From Myxococcaceae bacterium JPH2 (lineage in GTDB: Bacteria; Myxococcota; Myxococcia; Myxococcales; Myxococcaceae), in contig JAEMGR010000003.1 of the NCBI GenBank assembly GCA_016458225.1, positions 682,001 through 746,000 on the forward strand: a stretch of DNA of 64,000 nucleotides. Reading direction: 5' to 3'. This document shows, one piece after another, positions 1-8,443 of the stretch. The notes below the pieces were generated by a model. The model saw only the letters and a list, made by a program, of their open reading frames with translations. It ran no database searches and was not told where the DNA came from. The translations under genes were made by a program, and so were the position numbers. Each line of letters starts with the position of its first letter. Position 1 is the first letter of the stretch.

Positions 1-1244
1 TTCCCCAGGTACTCGGGCGTGCGTCCCACCATGAGCCCCGCGATGAAGACCGCGAGCACCACCATGATGAGGATGCCGTAGAGGCCCGCGCCCACGCCGC
101 CGAAGATGACCTCACCCAGCTGCATGTTCACCAGGGGCACCAGGCCGCCCAGCGCCGTGAAGCTGTCGTGCATCGAGTTCACCGCGCCGCACGAGGCGTC
201 CGTGGTGACGGTGGCGAAGAGGGCCGAGCCGCACACGCCGAAGCGCAGCTCCTTGCCCTCCATGTTGCCGTCCTGCGCGACGCCCGAGGCCACCAGCGCG
301 GGGTTGGCCTGGGACTCGGCGGCGTACGCGGCCGTCACGCCCGCGAAGAAGAGGATGGACATGGCCGCGAACAGGGCCCAGCCCTGCCGCGTGTCTCCCG
401 CCATCTTCCCGTACGTGTACGTGAGCGCCGCGGGGATGGCGAAGATGGAGAGCATCTCCACCAGGTTGGTGAGCGGCGTGGGGTTCTCGAACGGGTGCGC
501 GCTGTTGGCGTTGAAGAAGCCGCCGCCGTTGGTGCCCAGCATCTTGATGGCTTCCTGAGACGCCACCGGGCCCATGGCGAGCGTCTGCTTCACGCCCTCC
601 ATGGTCATCAACTCCCGATAGGGCGCGAAGTTCTGGAGCACGCCCTGCGACACCAGGAACAGCGCGTAGACGAAGCAGATGGGCAAGAGCACGTAGAGCG
701 TGGCGCGGATGAGGTCCACCCAGAAGTTGCCCAGCGTCTTCTGTCCCGCGGGGCCGGGCCGGCGGGTGAAGCCTCGCGCCAGGGCCAGCGCCACGCCCGC
801 GCCCACCGCCGCGGAGACGAAGTTGTGCCACGCCAGTCCCATCATCTGGGACAGGTAGCTCATCGTCGACTCGCCCGCGTAGGACTGCCAATTGGTGTTG
901 GCCGTGAAGCTGGCGGCCGTGTTGAAGGCCAGCTCGGGCCCCACCGCCGGCAAGCCCTGCGGGTTGAGCGGCAACACGTGCTGGAGCCGCTGAATGGCAT
1001 ACGTCCCGAGCATGCTGAGCAGGCTGAACGCCAGCATCGCCACGGTGTATTGCGTCCAGGTCTGCTCCTGCCGAGCGTCCGCGCCGCACAGCCGCAGGAG
1101 CACGCGCTCCACCGGCCCCAGCACGCGCGGCAGGGGCTGGTGCTCTCCCTCGAACACACGGAAGAGATAGCCGCCCAGCGGCTTCGTCAGCGCCAGCACG
1201 AGCGCGAAGAACAACAGAATCTGCAACCAACCCATCAAAGTCAT
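1..1244 (-). CDS. kdpA: Potassium-transporting ATPase subunit A, KdpA (3' end outside window)
   Basis: KdpA is the K+-binding, channel-like inner-membrane subunit of the high-affinity KdpFABC pump. About 414 of the usual 560-600 residues are visible; the C-terminus lies beyond the left edge. The reading begins MTLMGWLQ and carries family hallmarks: the segment [14 protein letters not shown] (a selectivity-filter-type loop near residue 110), [12 protein letters not shown], and [19 protein letters not shown]. Many hydrophobic helices alternate with these loops. The start ATG at 1244 lies 10 bases after the kdpF stop, so the two are probably translationally coupled; an in-frame ATG at 1235 is the alternative. 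Identification is very secure. Confidence 0.97.
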   Translation of the reverse strand, partial: MTLMGWLQILLFFALVLALTKPLGGYLFRVFEGEHQPLPRVLGPVERVLLRLCGADARQEQTWTQYTVAMLAFSLLSMLGTYAIQRLQHVLPLNPQGLPAVGPELAFNTAASFTANTNWQSYAGESTMSYLSQMMGLAWHNFVSAAVGAGVALALARGFTRRPGPAGQKTLGNFWVDLIRATLYVLLPICFVYALFLVSQGVLQNFAPYRELMTMEGVKQTLAMGPVASQEAIKMLGTNGGGFFNANSAHPFENPTPLTNLVEMLSIFAIPAALTYTYGKMAGDTRQGWALFAAMSILFFAGVTAAYAAESQANPALVASGVAQDGNMEGKELRFGVCGSALFATVTTDASCGAVNSMHDSFTALGGLVPLVNMQLGEVIFGGVGAGLYGILIMVVLAVFIAGLMVGRTPEYLG

Positions 1245-1253
1245 AGCAGGCGC

Positions 1254-1343
1254 CTAGAAGTGCTCGGGACGGAGCAGGGCGAAGACGAGATAGCCAGCCA
1301 ACAGCACCGCGAGCGCCGCGCCCGCGACATATTCAAACATCAT
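1254..1343 (-). CDS. kdpF: KdpF, small subunit of the Kdp potassium pump
   Basis: A 29-residue hydrophobic peptide beginning MMFEYVAGAALAVLL and ending in LLRPEHF, the size and composition of KdpF: a single membrane helix with a short charged tail ending in xRPE-x-F. KdpF stabilises the KdpABC complex in the inner membrane. It sits directly upstream of kdpA (10-base gap) and 10 bases after a second membrane micropeptide. A GAGG ribosome-binding site overlaps the upstream stop codon. The second ATG (1340) could also serve as start. Confidence 0.93.
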   Translation of the reverse strand: MMFEYVAGAALAVLLAGYLVFALLRPEHF

Positions 1344-1353
1344 GACTGTTGCC

Positions 1354-1434
1354 TCACAGACGCTCGCAGCCGTGGGTATAGGCCCACGTGAGCGCGAAGA
1401 AACCGACGGTGACGAGCACCAACACCAGGTCCAT
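1354..1434 (-). CDS. 26-residue membrane micropeptide in the kdp operon
   Basis: A short reading frame with a good GGAG ribosome-binding site about 9 bases before its ATG. It encodes one predicted membrane helix: N-terminus MDLVLVLVTVG, then FFALTWAYTHGCERL at the C-terminus. It lies between the outer-membrane barrel gene and kdpF with gaps of about 20 and 10 bases. From memory, similar FFALSW...CERL-type peptides precede kdpF in other bacteria and are usually left unannotated. A small accessory of the Kdp complex is inference; nothing in the sequence gives a biochemical role. Confidence 0.72.
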   Translation of the reverse strand: MDLVLVLVTVGFFALTWAYTHGCERL

Positions 1435-1454
1435 GTTCCGTGACTCCGTTTGTT

Positions 1455-2540
1455 TCAGAAGTAGGCGACGGCGCCCGCCACCACGAGCGTCTCGTGGGGC
1501 TTCAAGATGGGCGCGCCGTCGACAGTGGTCTCTCGCCCCGCGAAGACATCCTCCGTCGAGCGGTCGTGCCGCGCCTCCAGCTTGAGGGTGAGGTGTTCGG
1601 CGGGCTTCACCTCCAGCGTGAGCGTGCCCTCGGCCAGCGTCTGCGCCGTGCCGCTGAGCAGGCCGTCGCGGTCCCGGTACACCTCGGCGCGCGCGGCCAG
1701 CGCCACGGCCTCGGCCAGCTTCACCCGCGCGTTGACGCCCGCCGCGTACCACAGCGCCGCGTCCTGCTCGGGCCGTGCCTGCCGCCCCACGTCCACCGAG
1801 GCGGCCACGCTGAGCGCGTCCGTCACCTTGTACGTGGCCACCAGGTCACCGAAGAGGCGCAGCCCTTGCGCGTCGCCGGAGCCCTCGTTGCCGATGAACG
1901 TGTTGAACGACGCGGAGAGCCGCTCGCCCGAGTACGCCACCTGCGTGCCCACGGCCTTGCCGTGGTTGTTCTCGCCGATGGTCTGCCAGCCATTGATGAG
2001 GTGGAGCTGCGCGCTCCATGCGTCATTGAACTTCCAGGTGCCCTTCACGCCCGTCTGGTAATAGGGCGACAACTCCCCCATCCACGAGCGCGTGTAGGTC
2101 CAGTTGAGCTGGGATTGAAAGGACTCCAGCCCGATGTGGCTGGGGTAGATGCCCGCCTCCAGCGTCAGCGCCCCCGTGACGAACGACAGCGAGGCCTGCT
2201 GCACGTGGCGCCACACCTCGGGGCCCACGTCCGTGCCCGAAGGCTCGGCCAGGTGCAGCACCTCCATGCCCGTGCCGAAGCCGAGCAGCACCTTGAAGCC
2301 CACCGGCTCGGGGGCGAGGCTCACCCCCAGCGAGGCGAGGTTGATGGAGGCCTCGTCGTGGCGCTTGGCGGTGGTGCCCGTGCCGGGGATGAAGTTCGCG
2401 GCATCCGCCGGGCGGTTGAAGTTGTAGCCGAAGTAGGTGTCCACCCCGCCCTCCACGGTGAGCCGCGAGAGGGCCGAGGGGGACTCGGTCTGGGACAGCA
2501 GGAGACTGGAGAGAAGGGCTGAGAAGTCGAAGGGGGACAT
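1455..2540 (-). CDS. Outer-membrane beta-barrel (BBP2/OmpL-like porin), first gene of kdp operon
   Basis: Predicted 361-residue outer-membrane barrel. After a short hydrophobic N-terminus (MSPFDFSALLSSLLLSQ) come features of the putative beta-barrel porin-2 family: GGVDTYFGYNFNRP near the start, a GIYPSHIGLESFQ segment, YQTGVKGTWKF, alternating hydrophobic/polar strands throughout, and a C-terminal AVAYF ending in Phe, as in barrels handled by the BAM machinery. The chosen ATG has a purine-rich AGGGGCGGAG site upstream; a start 13 codons earlier is possible. It ends 20 bases before the membrane micropeptide, suggesting co-transcription with kdpF and kdpA and a role in solute passage across the outer membrane. 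Confidence 0.8.
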   Translation of the reverse strand: MSPFDFSALLSSLLLSQTESPSALSRLTVEGGVDTYFGYNFNRPADAANFIPGTGTTAKRHDEASINLASLGVSLAPEPVGFKVLLGFGTGMEVLHLAEPSGTDVGPEVWRHVQQASLSFVTGALTLEAGIYPSHIGLESFQSQLNWTYTRSWMGELSPYYQTGVKGTWKFNDAWSAQLHLINGWQTIGENNHGKAVGTQVAYSGERLSASFNTFIGNEGSGDAQGLRLFGDLVATYKVTDALSVAASVDVGRQARPEQDAALWYAAGVNARVKLAEAVALAARAEVYRDRDGLLSGTAQTLAEGTLTLEVKPAEHLTLKLEARHDRSTEDVFAGRETTVDGAPILKPHETLVVAGAVAYF

Positions 2541-2696
2541 GAGCGCTCCGCCCCTTCCCTTGAGCAGCCGCCGTACCAAGCCCCCAGCGGTGTCACCTCA
2601 AGGACATCCAGGGGTTGGGCGACAGGCCCCCTCCCCCCGGATTGCAAGCTGCACGACGGGGCCCCTCGAGCCCGTGCGCGCTGAAAGGAGCGCGGC

Positions 2697-3413
2697 TCAG
2701 TCCAGGCCGGCCTTGCCCTCGGACCAGTAAGCCTTGTTCCTCCCCGGCCGAGCGAGCCCCTCCTCGCGCAGCCGGGCGCGCATGGCCTGGATGGCCTGGG
2801 CCCGCCCGGTCAGGACCAGGTCCGCCTCCGGCAGCGCCAGGAGCGCGTCGCGGAGCTGCGCAGAGAGCAACTCCAGGTGGCCATCCCCGGCCTCGCGCGG
2901 GACGCAGTCCGCATGCTCCACGCCGAGCCGCTGGAGGACATTCGCGCTCGCCACGGGGTCGGATACCTCGAACACGCAGCGAAGCGCCTGGGCGCGCCGG
3001 GTGTGGCGCAGCGCATGGGCCACCGCGAAGGACGTCTCGTCCCCGAAGAGCACCGCGCGGGCGGTCAGGCTCGCGCCGTCGATGGAGGAGCGAGGCCCGA
3101 GGAATTGGCAGACATCCCCCACCTTCGCCTCACGGCCCCACCGGGCGCCGGGCGAGTCGCCATGGACATACACGAGCAGCCGCGTGGTCCCGGTGGACGC
3201 GTCCCACGACAGCGGCGTGTAGGTCCGCATGCCCACCGAGGGCAGGAACACCTGGACCTTGTCCCCTGGCGTCCAGGGCACGCCGACCAGCCCCGCCCCC
3301 ATGCACGTCAACCGACGAAACCGAGGCGCGAGTTCCTCCACCTCGGTGATGCGCGCGCTGCGAAAGAGAAACCGTCCCAGGACGCTGCCCAAGAGGGCCT
3401 TGCCCGATGCCAT
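2697..3413 (-). CDS. Siderophore-interacting protein family FAD/NAD(P)H oxidoreductase
   Basis: A 238-residue protein resembling ferric-siderophore reductases of the ViuB/YqjH type. The FAD-binding half contains RTYTPLSW (the R-x-Y-T-P flavin motif) preceded by FRRLTCMG and GDKVQVFLP. The nucleotide-binding half has VLFGDETSFAVAHAL and ends with RNKAYWSEGKAGLD, close to the YW-x-G-x-x-G terminus of the family. The start at 3413 has an AAGGAG site 7-8 bases upstream. Expected role is cytoplasmic release of iron by reduction of ferric siderophores. No siderophore genes are adjacent, so another electron-transfer role cannot be excluded. Confidence 0.82.
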   Translation of the reverse strand: MASGKALLGSVLGRFLFRSARITEVEELAPRFRRLTCMGAGLVGVPWTPGDKVQVFLPSVGMRTYTPLSWDASTGTTRLLVYVHGDSPGARWGREAKVGDVCQFLGPRSSIDGASLTARAVLFGDETSFAVAHALRHTRRAQALRCVFEVSDPVASANVLQRLGVEHADCVPREAGDGHLELLSAQLRDALLALPEADLVLTGRAQAIQAMRARLREEGLARPGRNKAYWSEGKAGLD

Positions 3414-4069
3414 GCGTGGCTCCTTCCCAAGCCCGCATGGAACGCGCGAAGGCGCCTCCACACCCGTTAACTTTCATGAACCTTCGGTGAAGACGGTCCA
3501 AGCCAGCGCGAGGGGCTGACTGGAGAAAACCCTCCTCAAGGACGCCCTGGCGCGTTGCCTCGAAGCCCCCGCATCTACCCATGGGCTCCTGCCGTGACCG
3601 AACGGCCGATGCATCTGACTGCGAGCCAACTTCATCCACTTCGGGCCGAAGGCCCCTGCCTGCGGCGTCCCCGTGTCACTCGGCATCACGCAGCGCATGG
3701 CCACGTGATGCGAGGACAGGCCCCTTTCGCGATGCGGCGTGGGGCGAACTGAACACTCGCCTGCTGCGTTGGTTTTCACACAGGCGCCGGAGACAGCCTC
3801 TGGCTCGGCCGGACACCTTGGCGTACGACTCGGAGACGAGGGATGCGTCCGAGGGCAGCATCAATCCCGGACTCAGCACAGGTACGTGCCTGCATCACCT
3901 GGCCGGATGCAGGCTCCGACGGCACGGCGACAGCACGCGCAGCGCCTCTTCGCCACGCCATAGGAAGTCCGGGGCGCTGCCAGTCAACAGACACAACAAG
4001 CGCCAGCCCATGCCGTGAACCACGTTGCAGCATTCGCGCGACGAACAATGCCAGTGCCAGGGGGGCACC
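3414..4069. other. Gene-free stretch between flavoprotein and peptidase module
   Basis: No convincing gene is seen in these roughly 650 bases. Open frames here lack family-like composition and ribosome-binding sites and overlap one another. An inverted repeat GCATCACG / CGTGATGC (3683-3690 and 3704-3711, 13-base loop) is the only clear structure; it could be an operator or a weak hairpin. The stretch separates divergent transcription units and should hold promoters for both, but none can be assigned with confidence. Confidence 0.4.
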
Positions 4070-4543
4070 ATGGAAGAAGAGCAGCGGGACGTCGCTACGT
4101 TCAATACGGGCGATGTCGCAGTGAACACGCTGAAGGTGGCTCTGCGCGACGTGATCGTCCCGATTGAAATGGACCTCGAGGACGACGCGCTTCAGGACGA
4201 CGAGGTTCGCCTGACGAGCCTGGGCGGCGCGATGGAGCGCGTGCTCTCAAGGAACTCTCCCGATGTCGAGGCGGACCGCCAGGAGCGGCGCCTCTACTTC
4301 CGGTTCCGCGCAGTGCCGCTGGGCGCGTACCGGGTTTGCGTGCGGATCGCCGGCGAGTGGACCGCTGTCTTCCGCGATCTGGTGGTGCGTGGCGAAGGAG
4401 CGTTCTCCGGCGGCATGAGGCTGGACACGCAGAGGCCGAGGACGGAACTCGCGCCGCCGGTCGAGGTGGCGGCGGAACCCGTCAACTCCGAGAACGATGA
4501 GGACTTGTGGGTGGAGCAGATCGAACTGGCGGAGGAGCCCTGA
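4070..4543 (+). CDS. Hypothetical protein with Ig-like (carboxypeptidase-regulatory-like) fold, first gene of peptidase module
   Basis: A 157-residue soluble protein, acidic at its C-terminus. The central part (GAMERVLSRNSPDVEADRQ, then YFRFRAVPLGAYRVCVRI) reads like the strand-turn pattern of small regulatory Ig-like domains in which a G-x-Y-x-V strand follows a polar turn. There is no signal peptide or membrane segment. The ATG at 4070 follows a GGGGGG stretch; an upstream in-frame start at 4025 has no good site. It ends two bases before the next ATG, implying one transcript with the peptidase and LysM genes. An adaptor or structural partner for delivery is inference from position. Confidence 0.6.
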   Translation: MEEEQRDVATFNTGDVAVNTLKVALRDVIVPIEMDLEDDALQDDEVRLTSLGGAMERVLSRNSPDVEADRQERRLYFRFRAVPLGAYRVCVRIAGEWTAVFRDLVVRGEGAFSGGMRLDTQRPRTELAPPVEVAAEPVNSENDEDLWVEQIELAEEP

Positions 4544-4544
4544 A

Positions 4545-4844
4545 ATGGCTGACGCAGCGGCAGGGCCCACGCGCATCTCCAAGAGCGCTCCACAGTCCGT
4601 GTTCGCGCCCGAAGGAGCAATCATCCGGGTCGTCTGCGATGCAGGTCACCCACTGAGCGGGCTGTTCGTCATCTGGGCGCCCCTCAAAAGCAACGTAGGG
4701 GCAGACCCAATCCGGACACAGACGCCAGAGGAAAAGATTCTTGCAGTCGCGGACGCGCACGAGCCGCAGCAGGATCTCTTCTCGCTTGGCATTGTCAATA
4801 CCGCCGGCTACCTGGAACCCGTGCTATCGGGAAGGAATCCGTAG
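4545..4844 (+). CDS. Short ORF that appears to be the N-terminal part of the downstream peptidase, ended by an in-frame TAG
   Basis: A 99-residue frame starting MADAAAGPTRISK with an excellent GGAGGAG site 7 bases before the ATG. It stops at TAG 4842-4844. The same frame then stays open without another stop to 7763, through the whole M15 peptidase. No ATG, GTG or TTG with a good ribosome-binding site restarts translation; the first candidate is GTG at 4950. It is therefore likely that 4545-7763 was one gene and that this TAG is a nonsense mutation. A genuine separate small protein, or stop-codon readthrough, are the alternatives. No domain is recognised in this part. Confidence 0.55.
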   Translation: MADAAAGPTRISKSAPQSVFAPEGAIIRVVCDAGHPLSGLFVIWAPLKSNVGADPIRTQTPEEKILAVADAHEPQQDLFSLGIVNTAGYLEPVLSGRNP

Positions 4845-4949
4845 CACGACATCTTCGTCAAATCCCAGCCGTTCGCATTCAAGCTCGGAGCACAGCGCAG
4901 CTATCGCTTTTGCCTTTTACGACATCCCTCGGTAAGGCTCGCACGCCAG

Positions 4950-7763
4950 GTGACCGCATTCCTGAACGGAAAGGGGCGTCTGGATGTTGCCGCGTGGGGT
5001 GGCAAGGATGCGTGGGGAGGGAAAGAGGAACTCGCCCCTGAAGCCTTGGTCCTGACGCGGGAGTTGACCCAATCAGGCGACCCAGATGGCTCGAAGCCCG
5101 CAGAAGTGGTTCTCGAAGTGCCGGAGCAGGCGACACCCATCGACTATTTTCCCAAGGGGCATTCCCTCTACAATGGGTGGACACTCTATGCGGACATGCC
5201 GGGTCGTACCTGCGATGGCTTCGCCACCCGAGTGGGTCGAATGCAAGTCCATCTGGCCGCGCTCCGATTTCCCATTGGCACGCAGGAGGAGCCCTATCGT
5301 CCTTTCGACTCGAAGAAAGGAGGTAACAAGGGAATCTTCGACCTTCGTACTGCGGCAGGACTCACCCGATTCCAAGAGCACGCGCGTGAGGGCAAGGCTT
5401 TTCAGATTGCGGAGGCGGTCAGACCTCTGACCCACGGCCAGTTGATCAACTTCTCCTCCCCAGTCCTCGATGAGAACAGCACGGCGCACTCCGGGAAGAC
5501 CGCGTGGAACTACCTCCTCGGAGAGAATGGGCGGGAGCTACCCAAAGAGCATCGCCTTGAAGGATATGTGCCGGGCTTGCTGGATCTCTCGACCGGAGAT
5601 GCAATCCAGTACTGGCTCAAGAATGGTTATCGGAAACCAGGGAAGATCCTCCTTGAGGTTCCTGGACATCCAAGGACAAGCATCTTCCTTCGCGAAGACG
5701 CCTCGATTCAGCTCGAGACCTGGCGCAAGCTGGTTGCGACCTTTGGCGTCTCCTACGGCCTCCCTTCGGGGCACTCCTTTCGAAACATCAGCACCATCCA
5801 GCGTGGCCAAAGTGGCGTGCTCAACAACTCGATCCACAAGACGGGGATGGCTATCGACTTTGCCGTGAATGGCAACCCCAGCGAAGCCAATTTCACCCGA
5901 CCCGTGACCTCCTGGCCCATCCGGATGGAACAGCGCTTCGAGGACATCACCCGAGATCCAACCGCGTCGCGGCGCAAGCGCCTGGAGGAGGCGAAGCGGG
6001 AGCAGCAATCGGCCAGGGCCCAGAGACAAGCGGACCAGCTACTCCGTGCGAAGCACGCGCCCGCTGGGTCCTCCATGCCATCCCCGCCAGCCATGGCGCC
6101 TACGACTCCAGAGGAGGCTGCCAGAGGCACCCAAGCGGCAAAACGCAGCGTGGATGCCGCGCGCAAAGTCACCACAGGAGCGCTTGCCCTCGAGAAGCGG
6201 AACGCAGCGCTCTTCGCCAAAGCCACGGTGGCCCTCGATGACTTGGTGGCAAAGGACGACGCGTGGCTCCAGGCGCTGGCCCAGGAGATCGAGCTACTTC
6301 AGGCGGATATCGATCGGCAGTTGCGAGAGAACGCGCGGACCAAGAACGCCTATCGTATGCGTTGGTGCCTGTACGGACACTCATCGATGGATGCGCTGGG
6401 TCCGGGCAGGACCGCGGCGCTCAAGGAACTGGGCGGTGCGTTGGAAGCACTGGGCACCTCACTCGAGGAACAGCTTGCTTCTCACTTCGATGCGTCTCTG
6501 AAAGAGCAGGCCACTGCCTGGGTTCGCGACGTGGCCGCGCAGATCTTGCCGTTCGCCCAGATCGGAAAACAGCTCGCTCAAGAACTGAGCACACCCGAGG
6601 GCTGTGCGAATGTGGTGGCAAGGTACTTCCGGGATCGGATCCGACCCTTTCTTCCCGATCCTTACGAGGCAGATGGAGGCACCTCGGCGCAACGGGACTT
6701 GCTGGCCACCGAGGACCGGCCTGGCGTGATGCCCAAGCTGACCCCCTTCAGCGGTACCGCACGCGCGTACGTCAACATCTCCAGCCTCGGATTCCTCTGT
6801 GGCATGCACGGAATTGGCACGGCAGGAACCAGATGGAAGCTGGGCTATCAGTTGCTGAACGCCACGCATGGGTTCTCCAGCATTGCTCGGATGGTCGCCA
6901 CCGCAGACGACCACCCCGACGCAGAGGAGCAGCCCGTGCTGTTTGCTCGGGGGAACGGTCTCCGATTCAGTCGCGCGCATGCAGAGCTCGACGCCAGCTT
7001 CCTGAACGCCTGGGCCACGGTCCTCGAAGACCTGGTTGTGGCGCCCGCCGGAACACCGCCGACAAGGAGGGGCGCGAAGCCTGGGAGGTCGAGATCGATC
7101 TCCACCAATGCCCCGCAGCTCACCGTGGCATTGCCTCCACCAGAGCTGAAGGAAGACGCAGGACGGCTCATCGGAAAGCTCAAGGGCGACTTCGCATCCA
7201 AACGGTTCTTCGTCGTGAGCGCCGGACAAGAGACTGGCCTGGCGGACCTGGTGACGGCCGGGATGCAAACTGGAAGGGTACTTGGGGCGAGACTGGAGTC
7301 CGCCTTCAAGCCATTCGAGGAACGGCTTACTTCTGTCAAGACGGAGGATGCGTCCTCCTCGAAGGGCATGAGACAGCACGCGCGCAAGCGAGATCGCACG
7401 TGGCTGGAAGTGACACTCCAACCCGTCTTCGAGAAGCGAGGTCATCCTACGAGTATTTCGGACATCGGCTTCCTCCCGAAGGACCAGGTGCAAGTCAGTG
7501 CGCCTGGCTTTCCGCGCACCCTCGAGTGGTGGCACTACCAGAGCAAGTTTGCTCGCGGCGGCTCATGGGAGGAGCAGGTCAACGAAATTGGCTTCTCGGA
7601 TGTCTACCTCATCACTTCGCCTGATGCGCTCGCATTGGAGGGAGGACCCATGGATGGGCGAGGACTTGGGTATACGGGATCAGAGATGGAGTCGACCCGA
7701 GGAGGCATGGCACTCACGACAGATCCCGGCAACGTGTGGCGGCTGCCGCCGCAGGGGTGGTGA
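4950..7763 (+). CDS. M15-type peptidoglycan peptidase (D,D-carboxypeptidase/dipeptidase-like) with very large internal insertion
   Basis: A 937-residue protein from GTG 4950. Residues about 95-150 resemble a peptidoglycan-binding repeat (GIFDLRTAAGLTRFQEHA). Residues 294-303 (SIHKTGMAID) match the M15 zinc motif S-x-H-x-x-G-x-A-x-D. Residues 859-862 (EWWH) match the second motif, E-x-x-H, of VanX/VanY enzymes, giving ligands His296, Asp303, His862 and catalytic Glu859. About 555 residues separate the motifs, against several tens of residues in typical members. The insert begins with a charged, Ala-rich, probably coiled-coil stretch (about 345-480). Expected activity is cleavage of cell-wall stem peptides. 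The start is poorly supported and the frame is open upstream to an in-frame TAG at 4842. Confidence 0.75.
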   Translation: MTAFLNGKGRLDVAAWGGKDAWGGKEELAPEALVLTRELTQSGDPDGSKPAEVVLEVPEQATPIDYFPKGHSLYNGWTLYADMPGRTCDGFATRVGRMQVHLAALRFPIGTQEEPYRPFDSKKGGNKGIFDLRTAAGLTRFQEHAREGKAFQIAEAVRPLTHGQLINFSSPVLDENSTAHSGKTAWNYLLGENGRELPKEHRLEGYVPGLLDLSTGDAIQYWLKNGYRKPGKILLEVPGHPRTSIFLREDASIQLETWRKLVATFGVSYGLPSGHSFRNISTIQRGQSGVLNNSIHKTGMAIDFAVNGNPSEANFTRPVTSWPIRMEQRFEDITRDPTASRRKRLEEAKREQQSARAQRQADQLLRAKHAPAGSSMPSPPAMAPTTPEEAARGTQAAKRSVDAARKVTTGALALEKRNAALFAKATVALDDLVAKDDAWLQALAQEIELLQADIDRQLRENARTKNAYRMRWCLYGHSSMDALGPGRTAALKELGGALEALGTSLEEQLASHFDASLKEQATAWVRDVAAQILPFAQIGKQLAQELSTPEGCANVVARYFRDRIRPFLPDPYEADGGTSAQRDLLATEDRPGVMPKLTPFSGTARAYVNISSLGFLCGMHGIGTAGTRWKLGYQLLNATHGFSSIARMVATADDHPDAEEQPVLFARGNGLRFSRAHAELDASFLNAWATVLEDLVVAPAGTPPTRRGAKPGRSRSISTNAPQLTVALPPPELKEDAGRLIGKLKGDFASKRFFVVSAGQETGLADLVTAGMQTGRVLGARLESAFKPFEERLTSVKTEDASSSKGMRQHARKRDRTWLEVTLQPVFEKRGHPTSISDIGFLPKDQVQVSAPGFPRTLEWWHYQSKFARGGSWEEQVNEIGFSDVYLITSPDALALEGGPMDGRGLGYTGSEMESTRGGMALTTDPGNVWRLPPQGW

Positions 7764-7766
7764 GAC

Positions 7767-8414
7767 ATGTCCCGAAAACACATTGTCCTGCAAGGAGAGT
7801 CGCTCTCGGAGATCTCCCTTCGCTACGGCTTCGCGGACTGGAAACAGGTCTACAACCATGCTGACAACGCCGGCCTGCGGCACCTTCGGCCGGACCCCAA
7901 CGTGCTGTTCCCCGGCGACGAGGTAGCCATCCCCGCCCTTCAACAAAAGGAACGGCCCGTCGAAACGGGGGCGACGCGTCGATTCACGGTGAAGGCTCCG
8001 CCGCGAGTGCTTCGGCTCAAGTTGTTGGATGAGCAGGGGCAGCCGCTGGCGGGTGCGCCCTATGAACTCATCATGCAGGGACAGTCGCCCATGGGTGGAA
8101 TCGTCCCGGGCAATGGCATCCTGGAACTTTCCATCCCGCTGATTGGCCGTGAGGGACAGTTCACGGTGGGCGATCGCACATTCGTGTTGAAACTCGGACA
8201 TCGCAACCCGCTGCGTGACAGTCCAGATGGCGGGCTCTCGGGGGCCCGTGTCCGGCTTGAGAATCTGGGCTATGCCGTACCTGGACCCAAGGACACACTG
8301 GATGCCGCGATGCGCGTAGCACTCGCCACCTTCCAGGCGGACCATGGCCTCGAGGTCAATGGTGAGTTGAGCGCGGAGACACTCGACAAGCTACACGAGG
8401 CCCATGGAAGTTAG
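7767..8414 (+). CDS. LysM-like and peptidoglycan-binding-domain protein
   Basis: A 215-residue protein three bases downstream of the peptidase, surely in the same operon. The N-terminus (GESLSEISLRYGFADW, then NVLFPGDEVAIP) is a LysM-type carbohydrate-binding module. The middle (PRVLRLKLLDEQGQPLAG then YELI) is a small Ig-like domain. The C-terminus (ARVRLENLGYAVPG, then FQADHGLEVNGELSAETLD) is a PG_binding_1 repeat. There is no signal peptide. This LysM / Ig-like / PG-binding order is, from family knowledge, common in proteins encoded beside contractile-injection or type VI cargo, but no VgrG, Hcp or PAAR gene is visible here. It probably guides the peptidase to peptidoglycan. Confidence 0.8.
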   Translation: MSRKHIVLQGESLSEISLRYGFADWKQVYNHADNAGLRHLRPDPNVLFPGDEVAIPALQQKERPVETGATRRFTVKAPPRVLRLKLLDEQGQPLAGAPYELIMQGQSPMGGIVPGNGILELSIPLIGREGQFTVGDRTFVLKLGHRNPLRDSPDGGLSGARVRLENLGYAVPGPKDTLDAAMRVALATFQADHGLEVNGELSAETLDKLHEAHGS

Positions 8415-8443
8415 ACCCTTCGCTTGGACCGGGGAGATTGTGG

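Noticed and set aside
3581-4018. 145-codon plus-strand frame in the gap before the peptidase module
   Set aside because: Ser/Arg-rich composition, no ribosome-binding site, overlapping open frames on the other strand, no recognisable domain.
4842-4844. TAG as pyrrolysine or other recoding
   Set aside because: No pyrrolysine genes are seen and the organism type is not known for it; a nonsense change or alternative gene structure is simpler, though readthrough is kept as a test.
6263-7624. 453-codon alternative frame inside the M15 peptidase gene
   Set aside because: Gly/Arg-rich shadow of the peptidase frame; peptidase motifs occur only in the 4950-7763 frame.
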